From Palsa-661 sp035535015 (GTDB lineage Bacteria > Actinomycetota > Acidimicrobiia > Acidimicrobiales > UBA8190), in assembly GCA_035535015.1 (NCBI GenBank), contig DATLQU010000059.1, forward strand, positions 1 through 64,000: DNA of 64,000 nt, in the 5' to 3' direction. This document shows, piece by piece, positions 15,680 through 24,621 of this stretch. Positions within the stretch are counted from its first letter, which is position 1, and each line of letters opens with the position of its first letter. Below the pieces are notes generated by a model. It searched no databases. It was not told the DNA's origin and worked only from the letters and a program-made list of their open reading frames with translations. The position numbers and the translations under genes were made by a program.

Positions 15680-15812
15680 CTTATTTCGACGACCGATGAG
15701 CCACAGCAGGAGCTTCTCAGGCGGGTGTATCACTGTGCCGCATCGGGTTCCGGCCCAGACGGCTATCGACGACCGCGATGTGCGGTTCTAAATTAATGCC
15801 CGATGTGCGGCC

Positions 15813-17960
15813 TCAATAAGCAGTGGGATCGACGGCGTCGACCCAGTGGAGTTCGTCTTCGGTGATCGGCACCCGCCGGATCTCGTCGTCGGCTCCATTG
15901 GTCGCCAGGGAGAGCGCCGCCACCACCATGTCGGCCACGGCGATGTCGACGGGACCTCTGTCGCGACGGATCGGCTTCTTCACCTCGGGCGGTGCTGCTT
16001 TGGTGTCGATCTCCGCACGGGGGGCAGGCTGGTTGGTGGCCTGAGTGTCGTCGAACGGCTGGCCGTCGACGACGTCATCTGACGCGGAGGTGTCACGCCC
16101 GTCGGTGACGACGGAGCCGTCCACAGGCGATCCGGCACTTCCGTTCACCGACGACAGCCGGGTGTCGCTGTCGGCCGACGTCGGGGCCGACGTCGTTTCG
16201 TCCCCTGTCGGCGCTTCCACTGAGGACGTCAGGACATCCTCTTCGACGGCAACGTCGTGACCGGATTCGGCATCGACCTCGGGATCGCCGATCTCGGCCA
16301 TCTCGGCCTCGGCCGATGCCGCCACCTCGGCCAACCCGTCCTGGACCAACCCATCCTCGGCCAACGTGATCTTGGTGAAGCCGTCCTCGATGAACCCGTG
16401 CTCAGCCAACTCGACCTCGGTGAAGCCGTCCTCGGCAAGCCCCTCTTCTGTGAATCCGACTTGGGCCAACTCGACCTCGGTGAAGCCGGCTTCGGCGAAC
16501 CGATTTTCGGCGAAGAGTTCGTCGGCGAGCGGGTCTTCGGCGAACGGGTCGTCGAAGTTGGGAATCGCGGTGATCGGTGCCGGGTCCGAGGTGACGCCGT
16601 TGGACGACGCGATCTCGGGGACGGTCACGTCCGCCAGAGCGCCGGTGTGGACGGTGAATTCGGAGAGATCGAACTCCGGCGTCTCGTCGGGCGGGCGGGC
16701 GCCGTCCGACAGGGAGAACTCTGGGAGATCCGTGTCGGCCGTCGCGCCGTCGACTCCGAAATCGAAGTCGTCAATGGACGAGATGTCGAAGATCGCCGTG
16801 GTCGACACCGGCTGATCCGAGACCAGCGGATCCGGTTCCGGCGAAGGGGTCGAGGGGTCCGAGGCCGGTGGGACTGTGGCTTCGGGGTAGGCGAGGGGGA
16901 CCGGAATGGCGATGGTAATCGGGGAGATGCCTTCGGCGGCCCAGCGCTTCTCCGCCGCGGCCCGGAGGTCGGCCAACCGGGGGACGAGACACTTGCCCAC
17001 GGCGGCGGCGAGACGGCGGTGGCCTTCGTCGCCCGGGTAGACACCGTCTTCGAGATCGTCCGGGTCGACCACGGCCAGCCCCTCGACCAGAAAGAGATTC
17101 TCATCGCCGTTTTCGATGTGGGTCCGGACCGTCTGCTCCATGGCCCGGCGCAGCTGGGCCAGGGTGGCCCCGACCCGGTTGGGCTCGTCTTCGGCATCGG
17201 GCCGGGCCGTCGGACTGACCACGACGACGGGTGTCTCGGGATGGCCCTGACGGACCAGGGAGAGAAAGCAGCGGACCTCTTCGGCCATCAACGTCGGCGT
17301 GTGGGGAACGCGGCTCCAGTTGTTCAGACCGAAGGCGATGGAGATGACCTCGGCCGGGGTCTCGGCCAGCATCAACGCCGAGGTGGTCTCGCCCCGGGCG
17401 GTTCCGGCGTACCCGAGGTTGCAGACGTCGAGACCGAGCTTCCGGCCGGCCACCGCCGGCCAGGCCATGGCCGGGGACGACGCCAGCCAGCCCTGGGTGA
17501 CGGCATCGCCATAGGCGAGCCATCGGGGTTGGAGGGGGGCCGGGACCATGGTGTCCTCGACGCCGGCCACGCCGGTGACGAGAGGGACCATGCCTTCGGG
17601 CAGATAGACGGTGACCGGAAGATCGGGCCGGCCCGTCATGACGAGCTCGGCCATCCCTTCACCCATGACGGCCTCGGCCACCGCCACCTTCTGGCCCGCC
17701 CGGTAGGCGACGAATGAGCAGCCGGCCGACTCGCCGCGGTAACCGAGTGACGCCCGGGTCGTCTCGTACCAGACTCGGATGGTCCGGGCGTTCCCGACCA
17801 GCTCGAGGCGGACCCCGACGGGCAGCTGGGCGGCGGCCCAGACGTCGGCGGGCAGATAGTCGGAGCCGGCGGGATCGGCCCGGGGGTAGGGCGCGCCGGT
17901 GACGGCGGGGAAGACGCAGCCGCGCAGAAACGGCTCAGGCTGTTCAGGCCGGATACTCAC
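15813..17960 (-). CDS. SGNH/GDSL-fold hydrolase with a long acidic repeat tail
   Basis: 715 residues from a GTG at 17960 with ggaggt 5 bases upstream. The first 370 residues have a beta-rich front domain and an SGNH hydrolase domain: LAYGDAVTQGW (block I, with Ala where the nucleophilic Ser of GDS normally sits), GYAGTARGE (block II), FGLNNW (block III), and DGVYPGDEGH (block V Asp and His). About 200 residues of acidic low-complexity follow, with repeats of the type FTEVELAxxGFTEEGLAEDG, then a Thr/Ser/Asp-rich linker and a short C-terminal segment. The repeat tail looks disordered. No signal peptide, so cytoplasmic. With Ala at the Ser position, activity as a standard esterase is doubtful; a binding or altered catalytic role is possible. 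Confidence 0.75.
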   Translation of the reverse strand: MSIRPEQPEPFLRGCVFPAVTGAPYPRADPAGSDYLPADVWAAAQLPVGVRLELVGNARTIRVWYETTRASLGYRGESAGCSFVAYRAGQKVAVAEAVMGEGMAELVMTGRPDLPVTVYLPEGMVPLVTGVAGVEDTMVPAPLQPRWLAYGDAVTQGWLASSPAMAWPAVAGRKLGLDVCNLGYAGTARGETTSALMLAETPAEVISIAFGLNNWSRVPHTPTLMAEEVRCFLSLVRQGHPETPVVVVSPTARPDAEDEPNRVGATLAQLRRAMEQTVRTHIENGDENLFLVEGLAVVDPDDLEDGVYPGDEGHRRLAAAVGKCLVPRLADLRAAAEKRWAAEGISPITIAIPVPLAYPEATVPPASDPSTPSPEPDPLVSDQPVSTTAIFDISSIDDFDFGVDGATADTDLPEFSLSDGARPPDETPEFDLSEFTVHTGALADVTVPEIASSNGVTSDPAPITAIPNFDDPFAEDPLADELFAENRFAEAGFTEVELAQVGFTEEGLAEDGFTEVELAEHGFIEDGFTKITLAEDGLVQDGLAEVAASAEAEMAEIGDPEVDAESGHDVAVEEDVLTSSVEAPTGDETTSAPTSADSDTRLSSVNGSAGSPVDGSVVTDGRDTSASDDVVDGQPFDDTQATNQPAPRAEIDTKAAPPEVKKPIRRDRGPVDIAVADMVVAALSLATNGADDEIRRVPITEDELHWVDAVDPTAY

Positions 17961-18192
17961 TCAGACCTCCGCAGATCCGGTGTCCGTGGAACGTGGGGTT
18001 CGCAGTTCCGGGAATGTCTGTCCACCGCGGCCGACGTGTCGGCTTCCGTGCCCAATCCGGCCCCCCTGCTCGCTGCTTTGCGTAGCCCGACATCGGCGCG
18101 CAGTGGTCGCCGCTTAAGCACTCAGAGTGACAATTGTGGGTGGCCCGATACGGGAGGGCCGGTGGGGGGCCCGCCGGTACCCTGTCTGACGC

Positions 18193-19020
18193 GTGTGTCT
18201 CCTGGTCATGGCGTTCGGACTCGATCCCGGGGCCCCTCTGATCGTCGGCGCCAACCGAGACGAACATCTCGATCGCCCGGCCACGGCCATGACCGTCCTG
18301 CGGGAGTCCGGCCCCCGGATCCTGGGGGGCCGGGACGAGGTGGCCGGAGGAACCTGGCTGGCGGTGAACGAACACGGCCTGGTGGCCGGCCTGACCAATC
18401 GGCCGCTTCCCGACGGGCCGGACCCGGCCCGGCGGAGCCGGGGGGAGCTTCCCCTGGCCCTCGCCTCCCACCGCCACGCCGACGAGGCCGTCGACCATTT
18501 CGTGGCCACCTTCCGTCCACGGCACTACAACCCCGCCTGGTTCCTGGTCGGCGATCGGCGGTCGCTCTACGCCGTCGACCTGACCGACGGGGAGAGGCCG
18601 ACAGCAAAGCGGCTCGAACCGGGCATCCACGTTCTCGAGAACAATCCCCTCTCGGCAGCTTCGGCCAAGGTCGACCACGTCCGCCGGCTCCTCGGCCGGC
18701 TGGAGGATCTACGGGGCGAGGAGGTGATGACCAGGATCCGCGGAGTGCTGGCCGATCACTCGACGCCCGAGCCGACGGCCGTGACCGGTAGCCGGCGTCC
18801 GCAGAGCCTGGCCGCCTGCGTGCACACCGAGGACTACGGGACCCGCTCGTCCAACCTCATCCGCATCCCGGCCTCTGAGACGGAGCGCCCCCACGTTCTC
18901 TACGCCGACGGGCACCCCTGCCGCTCGCATTTTTTCGACGCCACCGCCCTCTGGTCGGCGCCGCCGCCGGTGACGGGTGGCCCTGACGGTTTCAGCGATT
19001 GGCACCCGGATGCCGGGTGA
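18193..19020 (+). CDS. NRDE-family protein (TANGO2-like, Ntn-hydrolase fold)
   Basis: 275 residues from a GTG at 18193, which puts Cys at position 2 as the family expects. Hallmarks: MCLLVMAFGLDP, the name-giving GANRDEHLDRP, GGRDEVAGGTWLAVNEHGLVAGLTNRP, and NPAWFLVGDRRSLYAVDLTDG. This family is conserved from bacteria to man (TANGO2). It is predicted to be an N-terminal-nucleophile-type hydrolase linked to lipid or haem metabolism, but the reaction is not established. It is divergent from the SGNH gene (232-base gap) and its last 29 bases overlap the convergent amidohydrolase gene. Confidence 0.9.
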   Translation: MCLLVMAFGLDPGAPLIVGANRDEHLDRPATAMTVLRESGPRILGGRDEVAGGTWLAVNEHGLVAGLTNRPLPDGPDPARRSRGELPLALASHRHADEAVDHFVATFRPRHYNPAWFLVGDRRSLYAVDLTDGERPTAKRLEPGIHVLENNPLSAASAKVDHVRRLLGRLEDLRGEEVMTRIRGVLADHSTPEPTAVTGSRRPQSLAACVHTEDYGTRSSNLIRIPASETERPHVLYADGHPCRSHFFDATALWSAPPPVTGGPDGFSDWHPDAG

Positions 19021-20272
19021 GGTCCGAGGCCTTGGTCATCCGCGGTCCGCGGCGACCACCGGTCGCCTTGGCGGTGACGTCCACGTCGGGCGCCAGCGCC
19101 CGGAGCGCGCCCACCGTGCACTGCTCTTTGGGCCGGTGGGCGAAGGGGTCGAAGCGGAAGTGGGTCATGGCGTTGCCGTGGGTGATCTTCTCGATCTCGT
19201 CGTCGGGAACCCCGTCGAGCGACGCCCAGAGAGTCTCGGGCGAGGTGGGCCAGGTGGAGTCGGAGTGGGGATAGTCGGCTTCCCAGCAGATTCTGTCGAT
19301 CCCCACCCGGTGCCGGAGCTCGAGGCCCGAAGGATCGTCGATGAAGCAGACGACCACCCGCTGCTGGAAGACCTCGGAGGGCAGCATCGAACCGAAGTCC
19401 TGGCCCGTCCAACCGTGGTGGCGGGTGTAGATCCAGTCCATCCGATCGAGGAAGTACGGCACCCAGCCGATCCCGCCTTCGGACAGAGAGACCCGGAGAT
19501 CGGGAAACTTCCGGAGCACCGGCGACCAGAGCAGATCGGCGGCGGCCTGGAGGATGTTGACCGGTTGCAGGCTGATCAGGACGTCGATGGGGGCGTCGGC
19601 GGCGGTCACCACGAGTGAGGACGACGATCCGATGTGGAGACAGACGATGGTGCCCTCGTCGGAGCAGGCGGACCAGAACGGATCCCAGTGGTCGCCGTGA
19701 AAGCTCGGCAGCTTCAACTTGGCCGGGTTCTCGGAGAACGAGACGGCGTGACAGCCCTTGTCCGCCACCCGCCTCACCTCGTCGGCCATCGCCTCGGGGT
19801 CCCAGATGGGCGGCAACGACAGAGGGATGAACCGACCCGGATAGGTACCGCACCACTCGTCGATGTGCCAGTCGTTGTAGGCGCGGAGAACGGCCAGACC
19901 GAGATCGGGGTCGGTGGCTTTGGCGAAGAGCTGCCCGCAGAGTTGAGGGAACGACGGGAAGCACATCGAGGCGATCACCCCGTTGGCATCCATGTCACGG
20001 ACCCGGTCGTGGATGTCAAAGCAACCGGGACGGATCTCGGCGAAGGAGGTGGGTTCGATCCCGTATTCCTCGACCGGTCGGCCGGCCACGGCGTTCAGCC
20101 CGATATTGGTGGCCTCCTTGCCGTCGAAGCGCCAGATCTCGGTTCCGTCGTCGCGTCGATCGACGAAGGGAACCTGGTCGGCGAAGCGGGCCGGCATCCG
20201 GTCGGCGAACATCCCCGGAGGTTCGACGACATGGTCGTCGACACTGACGAGTACCAGCTCTTCGAGCAGCAC
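18992..20272 (-). CDS. Amidohydrolase_2 family metal-dependent hydrolase (paralogue of 13018)
   Basis: 426 residues from a GTG at 20272 with a strong ribosome site (ggagggg). It shares the whole pattern of the 13018 protein: VLVSVDDHVVEPPGMF, RVRDMDANGVIASMCFPSFPQLCG, AVLRAYNDWHIDEWC, CLHIGSSSS, SEGGIGWVPYFLDRMDW and WEADYPHSDSTWPTS. Both are ACMSD/LigW-like TIM-barrel hydrolases or decarboxylases of unknown substrate. The C-terminus here is longer and basic (about 40 extra residues). It is divergent from the six-gene CoA-transferase/thiolase operon across a 94-base gap holding a perfect palindrome, so common control is likely. Its 3' end overlaps the convergent NRDE gene. Confidence 0.9.
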   Translation of the reverse strand: MLLEELVLVSVDDHVVEPPGMFADRMPARFADQVPFVDRRDDGTEIWRFDGKEATNIGLNAVAGRPVEEYGIEPTSFAEIRPGCFDIHDRVRDMDANGVIASMCFPSFPQLCGQLFAKATDPDLGLAVLRAYNDWHIDEWCGTYPGRFIPLSLPPIWDPEAMADEVRRVADKGCHAVSFSENPAKLKLPSFHGDHWDPFWSACSDEGTIVCLHIGSSSSLVVTAADAPIDVLISLQPVNILQAAADLLWSPVLRKFPDLRVSLSEGGIGWVPYFLDRMDWIYTRHHGWTGQDFGSMLPSEVFQQRVVVCFIDDPSGLELRHRVGIDRICWEADYPHSDSTWPTSPETLWASLDGVPDDEIEKITHGNAMTHFRFDPFAHRPKEQCTVGALRALAPDVDVTAKATGGRRGPRMTKASDLTRHPGANR

Positions 20273-20295
20273 TTCCCCTCCCCGTCTCCCGAGAT

Positions 20296-20315
20296 CCCTG
20301 ACACGCGTGTCAAGG
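20296..20315. promoter_or_regulatory. Near-perfect 20-base palindrome, operator candidate
   Basis: Core TGACACGCGTGTCA (20299-20312) is a perfect 14-base palindrome, extended by two more pairs (CC/GG) beyond one mismatch. On the minus strand it overlaps an exact TTGACA. On the plus strand it overlaps a CTGACA that lies 19 bases before TATCGT. It sits between the divergent amidohydrolase and the CoA-transferase operon, which is where a TetR- or GntR-type repressor would bind to control both. Confidence 0.6.
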
Positions 20316-20366
20316 TTCACACTATCGTCGCATCCCGTGACGACCGAGGGCCGGGGCCAGGACGCC

Positions 20367-21662
20367 ATGGCCCTCGCGGGACTGCGGATCCTCGACTTCA
20401 CCCGGCTGGGCTTCGGGGCGCAGGCCACCCTGATCTGCGGATGCCTGGGAGCGGAGGTCATCCGGGTGGAGTCGACCCGTCATCCCGACGCCATCCGGGT
20501 GATGCCCCCCTACGTTCCCGACCCGGGCGAGCAGGGCGAGGGCTTCGGTGCCGCCACCCTGGCCAACGCCTCGGGCGCCGGCAGTGCGAACCGGGGAGGG
20601 ATCTTCTACAAGTACAACACCGGGGGCAAGCGCTCCATCACCGTCGACGCCCGACATCCGAAAGGGCTGGCGCTTCTCAAGGATCTGGTCGCCGTCTCCG
20701 ACGTGGTGACCGAGAGCTTCGCGGCGGGAACCTTTGCCCGCTGGGGACTGGGCTACGACGTCCTGCGGCAGATCAAGTCCGACATCATCTACGTCTCCAT
20801 GTGCGGATTCGGCCACTTTGGACCTGACCTCTCCCACGTCACCATGGGCCCGACGGCCCAGGCCCTGACCGGACTCACCTTTCTGGTCGGACTCCCGGGT
20901 CGGCCACCGGCCGGGTGGTCCTTCTCCTATCTCGACCACGTCGGCGGCTACCTGGGTGCGGTGGCCATCTTGACCGGGCTACTCCACCGGCGCCGGACGG
21001 CAGAGGGCCAGCATCTCGACGTCTCGCAGTTAGAGCCGGCCACCGCTCTCTGCGGTGCCCTGCTGCTCGACGCCATGCTCAACCGGCGGCCGTCGCGCCG
21101 GGTCGACTACCCGACGGGGAACCGTCGGCTGCATCCACCCTCGGCTCCGGGTGGGGCCTACCGCGCCGCCGGTGAGGACCGCTGGGTCGTCATCTCCTGT
21201 CGGACCGAGGGTCACTGGGACGCGTTGGTGGGCGCCATGGGACATCCCGCCTGGACCGCCGACCCCCGCTTCCGCTCGCTCGGGAGCCGGGTCGAGAACG
21301 CCGACGCCCTCGACGCCTTCATCGAATCCTGGACCCGCCAGCGCGACCGCTACGACGTGATGCACACCCTGCAGGCCGCCGGGGTGCCGGCGGGTGCGGT
21401 CCAGGATGCCGCCGACCGGCTCGAGCGCGACCCCCAGCTGGCGGCGCGCCGTCACTTCACGGCACTGGGCAACGCCGAGGTGGGAGCGCTTCCCCTCGAA
21501 GGCGTCCCCTTCCGGATGTCCGCCACCGCCCCCCACACCGGGGGACTGCTCCACCGTGGTCCTCCGCTTCTGGGAGAGGACACGGCGGCCGTCCTCACCG
21601 AGCTCCTGGCCATGTCGCCCGACGAGGTGGAGGCGTTGGCCGCCGAAGGTGTTCTCTCGTGA
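20367..21662 (+). CDS. Class III (CaiB/BaiF) CoA-transferase, first of a pair
   Basis: 431 residues from the ATG at 20367. It follows the CaiB/BaiF fold: LAGLRILDFTRLGFGAQATLICGCLGAEVIRVES, the YNTGGKRSITVDARHPKG stretch, FAAGTFARWGLGYDVLRQ, YVSMCGFGHFGP, and C-terminal GVPAGAVQDAADRLERDPQL. Class III enzymes move CoA from an acyl-CoA to a free acid through a conserved Asp; the region after SYLDHVGGYLGA carries such an acid. It opens the six-gene plus-strand operon and its stop overlaps the next CoA-transferase gene by four bases (GTGA). The adjacent pair suggests a heteromer or two related acid substrates. Substrate not readable. Confidence 0.9.
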   Translation: MALAGLRILDFTRLGFGAQATLICGCLGAEVIRVESTRHPDAIRVMPPYVPDPGEQGEGFGAATLANASGAGSANRGGIFYKYNTGGKRSITVDARHPKGLALLKDLVAVSDVVTESFAAGTFARWGLGYDVLRQIKSDIIYVSMCGFGHFGPDLSHVTMGPTAQALTGLTFLVGLPGRPPAGWSFSYLDHVGGYLGAVAILTGLLHRRRTAEGQHLDVSQLEPATALCGALLLDAMLNRRPSRRVDYPTGNRRLHPPSAPGGAYRAAGEDRWVVISCRTEGHWDALVGAMGHPAWTADPRFRSLGSRVENADALDAFIESWTRQRDRYDVMHTLQAAGVPAGAVQDAADRLERDPQLAARRHFTALGNAEVGALPLEGVPFRMSATAPHTGGLLHRGPPLLGEDTAAVLTELLAMSPDEVEALAAEGVLS

Positions 21663-22876
21663 GCGGTCCGCTCGACGGCATCCGGGTCCTCGAGCTGACC
21701 GACGGGACCGTCGACTATTGCGGCCGGCTGCTGGCCGGCCTCGGGGCCGACGTGGTCCTGGCCGAGGCGCCCGAGGGGTCACCCGGGCGCGCCGTCGGCC
21801 CCTTTCTCGACGACGAGCCCGGTGCCGACCGCAGCCTGGCCTTCTGGGCCGACAACGTGGGAAAGCGGTCGGTCGTCGTCGACGACGACGCCTCCGTACG
21901 GGCACTGGTGGCGGGAACCGATGTCCTCGTCCACACCCTTCGTCCAGCCGAGGCCGAGCGCCGCGGGCTCTCGTACGCAACGCTCGGCGCCGCCTTCGCG
22001 TCGTTGATCGTCTGCGCCGTCACGCCTTTCGGCCAGGACGGTCCCTGGGCCGACTATCTGGCCGACGACCTCGTCCTGATGGCCCTCGGCGGTTCCATGG
22101 CCGGCTGCGGCTACGGCCCCGGGGCCGACGGCGTCTACGACACGGCGCCCCTGGCCTGCCAGGAGGACCAGGCCTGGCGGACGGCCGGCACCTACGCCGC
22201 CATCGCCGTCCTGGCCGCCGTGGCCTGGCGCGGCGCCGGACCGGCGGCGGGAGAAAAGGCAGGAGAGAGGGGTCAGTTCATCGACGTCTCGGCCCACGAG
22301 TGTTCGGCGTCGATGACCGAGTGGCATCTGATGAGCTACCTGTGTTCGGGAGAGATCTACCGGCGGGGTCCGCACCCCACTCTGACCGCCGCCGACGGAC
22401 GGCAGATCGCCGCTCTCACGCCCGACTTCCTCGGGCCCCACGTCTTCCAGCGGATGCTCGAGATGCTCGAGGCCGACGACGTGGCCGGCCCCCTCTCCGA
22501 TCCCGCTTTCGCCGATCCCGGTCACCGGGCCCGGAACTACGGCGAGGTCTGGCGGGCGCTGAAGCGGTTGGCCCAGAAACATTCGGCCGAGGAGCTCTAC
22601 CGGTTGGGCCAGAAGGCCGGGCTCCCCTGGGGCGTGATCCGGTCGCCCGACGAGGTTCTCGACGACGAGCATCTGCAGGCGCGCGGCCACTTCGTTGGCC
22701 TGCGCCATCCGGAGCTCGACCGGATCGTCACCTATCCGGGAGCACCCTTCGTGGCCCATGGATCCCCCTGGGTGATCCACCGGCGACCACCGCTGCTCGG
22801 GGAGCACACGGCCGAGGTCTCGGCCGAGTGGGCCGCGCCGAGAGCCGTCGGGCCCGGCGGATCACCGCGCCCATGA
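21659..22876 (+). CDS. Class III (CaiB/BaiF) CoA-transferase, second of a pair
   Basis: 405 residues from a GTG that overlaps the previous stop (GTGA), which fixes the start. N-terminal SGPLDGIRVLELTDGTVDYCGRLLAGLGADVVLAEAP is typical of the family, followed by DNVGKRSVVVDDDASVRAL, VTPFGQDGPWADYLADDLVLMALGG and the C-terminal LPWGVIRSPDEVLDDEHLQARGHF. Compared with its neighbour it is diverged, with a different central region (FIDVSAHECSASMTEWHLMSYL). In two-gene arrangements of this family the two chains can form one enzyme, so a heterodimer with the 20367 product is possible. Its ATGA overlap with the next thiolase gene ties it to the same transcript. Confidence 0.9.
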   Translation: MSGPLDGIRVLELTDGTVDYCGRLLAGLGADVVLAEAPEGSPGRAVGPFLDDEPGADRSLAFWADNVGKRSVVVDDDASVRALVAGTDVLVHTLRPAEAERRGLSYATLGAAFASLIVCAVTPFGQDGPWADYLADDLVLMALGGSMAGCGYGPGADGVYDTAPLACQEDQAWRTAGTYAAIAVLAAVAWRGAGPAAGEKAGERGQFIDVSAHECSASMTEWHLMSYLCSGEIYRRGPHPTLTAADGRQIAALTPDFLGPHVFQRMLEMLEADDVAGPLSDPAFADPGHRARNYGEVWRALKRLAQKHSAEELYRLGQKAGLPWGVIRSPDEVLDDEHLQARGHFVGLRHPELDRIVTYPGAPFVAHGSPWVIHRRPPLLGEHTAEVSAEWAAPRAVGPGGSPRP

Positions 22877-24105
22877 GCGCCCACGCGGCCCGGCGCGCCT
22901 GCCTGGTGGGGATCGGCGAGACCGGCTACGCCAAGTGGGGCGCCATCACCGAGGCGAGCGAGTACCAGCTGGCCGTCGAGGCCATCGTGGCCGCCGTGGG
23001 CGATGCCGGGCTCTCCGTCGACGAGGTGGACGGCCTGGCCTCGTTCGCCGACGACCGCAACGAAGCCACCTTCGCCGCCGCCGATCTGGGCTTGGCCGAG
23101 TTGCGCTACGCCACCATGTCCTGGCTCCCCGGCGGCGGGGGCTCCTGCGCGGCGGTGGCCAACGCGGCCATGGCGGTGGAGACGGGGGCGTGCGAGGTGG
23201 TCGTCGTCTACCGGTCGCTCTGCCAGGGGCAGTTCCACCGCTTCGGCCAGGGCCCGGCGCCACGCCCACCCCGGGACCCGGCCCGGCGGCCGGCGGTCCG
23301 CAAGGCGCGGTCGCTGCTCGACGCCCACCTGGCCTTCACCATGCCGTTCGGCATGTTCAGCCCCCCCATCGCCTACGCCATGGTCCTGCAACGCCATATG
23401 CACCGGTTCGGCACCACGCAAGAGCAGATGGGCCAGGTGGCGGTGACCACGCGGGCCCATGCGGCGCGCAACCCCCGCGCCGTCATGGGCGGCCGGCCCA
23501 TGACCATGGACGATTATCTGCGCTCGCGGCTCGTCTCGGAACCTTTCCGGCTCTTCGACTGCTGCCTCGAGACCGACGGGGCCTGCGCCGTGGTGGTGAC
23601 CACCCACGAACGCGCCCGCCATCTCCGCCACGTCCCCGTCGAGGTGCTCGGCGCCGCCCAGGGCGCGCCGGCCGGATTCGGCCACGGCCAGTACGCCAAC
23701 GTGGGCATGCCCGACGACGACTACACGAGCGCCGGCGCCCGGACGGTGGCCGGACGGCTGTGGCGGGATGCCGGACTCGGGCCCGAGGACATCGACGTGG
23801 CCCAGATCTACGACCACTTCACCGGGCTCGTCCTGCTCAGCCTCGAGGATTACGGCTTCTGCGCCCGGGGCGAGGGCGGTCCCTATGCGGCATCGGGTGC
23901 TCTCGCCTGGCCTGACGGAACCCTGCCCACCAACACCCACGGCGGCAGCCTGTCCGAGGCCTACATCCACGGCCTCAACCATGTGGTGGAGGCCGTCCGG
24001 CAGATCCGCGGTGACTCCACCTGCCAGGTGGAGGGGGCCGAAACCTGTCTGGTCACGAGTGCCGCCGGTGTCCCCACCAGTGCTCTCGTCCTCGGACGGC
24101 GATGA
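22873..24105 (+). CDS. SCP2/Ltp2-type thiolase-fold protein (second in window)
   Basis: 410 residues from the ATG at 22873, which overlaps the upstream stop (ATGA). Features: RACLVGIGETGYAKWG start, MSWLPGGGGSCAAVANAAMAVETGACEVVVV with a Cys at the thiolase nucleophile region, VAQIYDHFTGLVLLSLEDYGFCARGEGGP, and near the end NTHGGSLSEAYIHGLNH. As in the 4944 protein, the C-terminal motif has SEAY(I/V)HG instead of a Cys-His pair. A DUF35 gene follows after 36 bases. It resembles Ltp2-DUF35 side-chain retro-aldolases rather than true thiolases. The insert RFGQGPAPRPPRDPARRP near residue 125 is Pro/Arg-rich and probably a loop. Confidence 0.85.
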   Translation: MSAHAARRACLVGIGETGYAKWGAITEASEYQLAVEAIVAAVGDAGLSVDEVDGLASFADDRNEATFAAADLGLAELRYATMSWLPGGGGSCAAVANAAMAVETGACEVVVVYRSLCQGQFHRFGQGPAPRPPRDPARRPAVRKARSLLDAHLAFTMPFGMFSPPIAYAMVLQRHMHRFGTTQEQMGQVAVTTRAHAARNPRAVMGGRPMTMDDYLRSRLVSEPFRLFDCCLETDGACAVVVTTHERARHLRHVPVEVLGAAQGAPAGFGHGQYANVGMPDDDYTSAGARTVAGRLWRDAGLGPEDIDVAQIYDHFTGLVLLSLEDYGFCARGEGGPYAASGALAWPDGTLPTNTHGGSLSEAYIHGLNHVVEAVRQIRGDSTCQVEGAETCLVTSAAGVPTSALVLGRR

Positions 24106-24141
24106 CGGTGAGGACCCAGTCGTGAACAGCGGGACAGGATC

Positions 24142-24621
24142 GTGAGCACTCGCTGGTTCCCCGACGAGATGCCCGTTCCCGGGGTGAGCGCCGAGACGAG
24201 CGGGTGGTGGGAAGCAGCATCCGCCCACCGGCTGGTGGTGCAGCGCTGCCGCCGGTGCGGCCGGACCCGCCACCCCCCCGGGCCCCTCTGTCCGGGCTGT
24301 CGCTCGACGGCGACGGACTGGCAGGAGCTGCCCGGAACGGGAGCGGTCTTCACCTTCACCGTCGTCCGGCAGGCCTTCATGGTGGCGCTGGCCGACCGGA
24401 TCCCCTACATCGTGGTCGCCGTCGAGCTCGACGAGGGTGAAGGGGTGAGGATCGTGTCCAACCTGATAGAGAGCGAACCGTCCGACGTGTCCATCGGCAT
24501 GCGCGTCGAGGTCGTCTGGGAAGACATGGGGCCGCAGCTGGCCGTCCCCCGCTTCCGGCCGGCGACGGACACCGACGACATGGTCGATACCGCAGCCGTT
24601 ACGAAGGGAGCACAGCCATGA
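24142..24621 (+). CDS. Zn-ribbon/OB-fold protein (DUF35 family)
   Basis: 159 residues from a GTG at 24142. A short lead with WWEAASAHRLVVQ is followed by the zinc ribbon CRRCGRTRHPPGPLCPGC (CxxC...CxxC) and an OB-fold (GAVFTFTVVRQAF, PYIVVAVELDEGEGVRIVSNLI, IGMRVEVVWEDM). The C-terminal extension is acidic. It sits between two thiolase-fold genes and overlaps the second by four bases (ATGA), so it is co-translated with both. The partner is most likely the preceding thiolase-fold protein, by analogy with known thiolase-DUF35 complexes; which of the two it binds is inference. Confidence 0.88.
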   Translation: MSTRWFPDEMPVPGVSAETSGWWEAASAHRLVVQRCRRCGRTRHPPGPLCPGCRSTATDWQELPGTGAVFTFTVVRQAFMVALADRIPYIVVAVELDEGEGVRIVSNLIESEPSDVSIGMRVEVVWEDMGPQLAVPRFRPATDTDDMVDTAAVTKGAQP

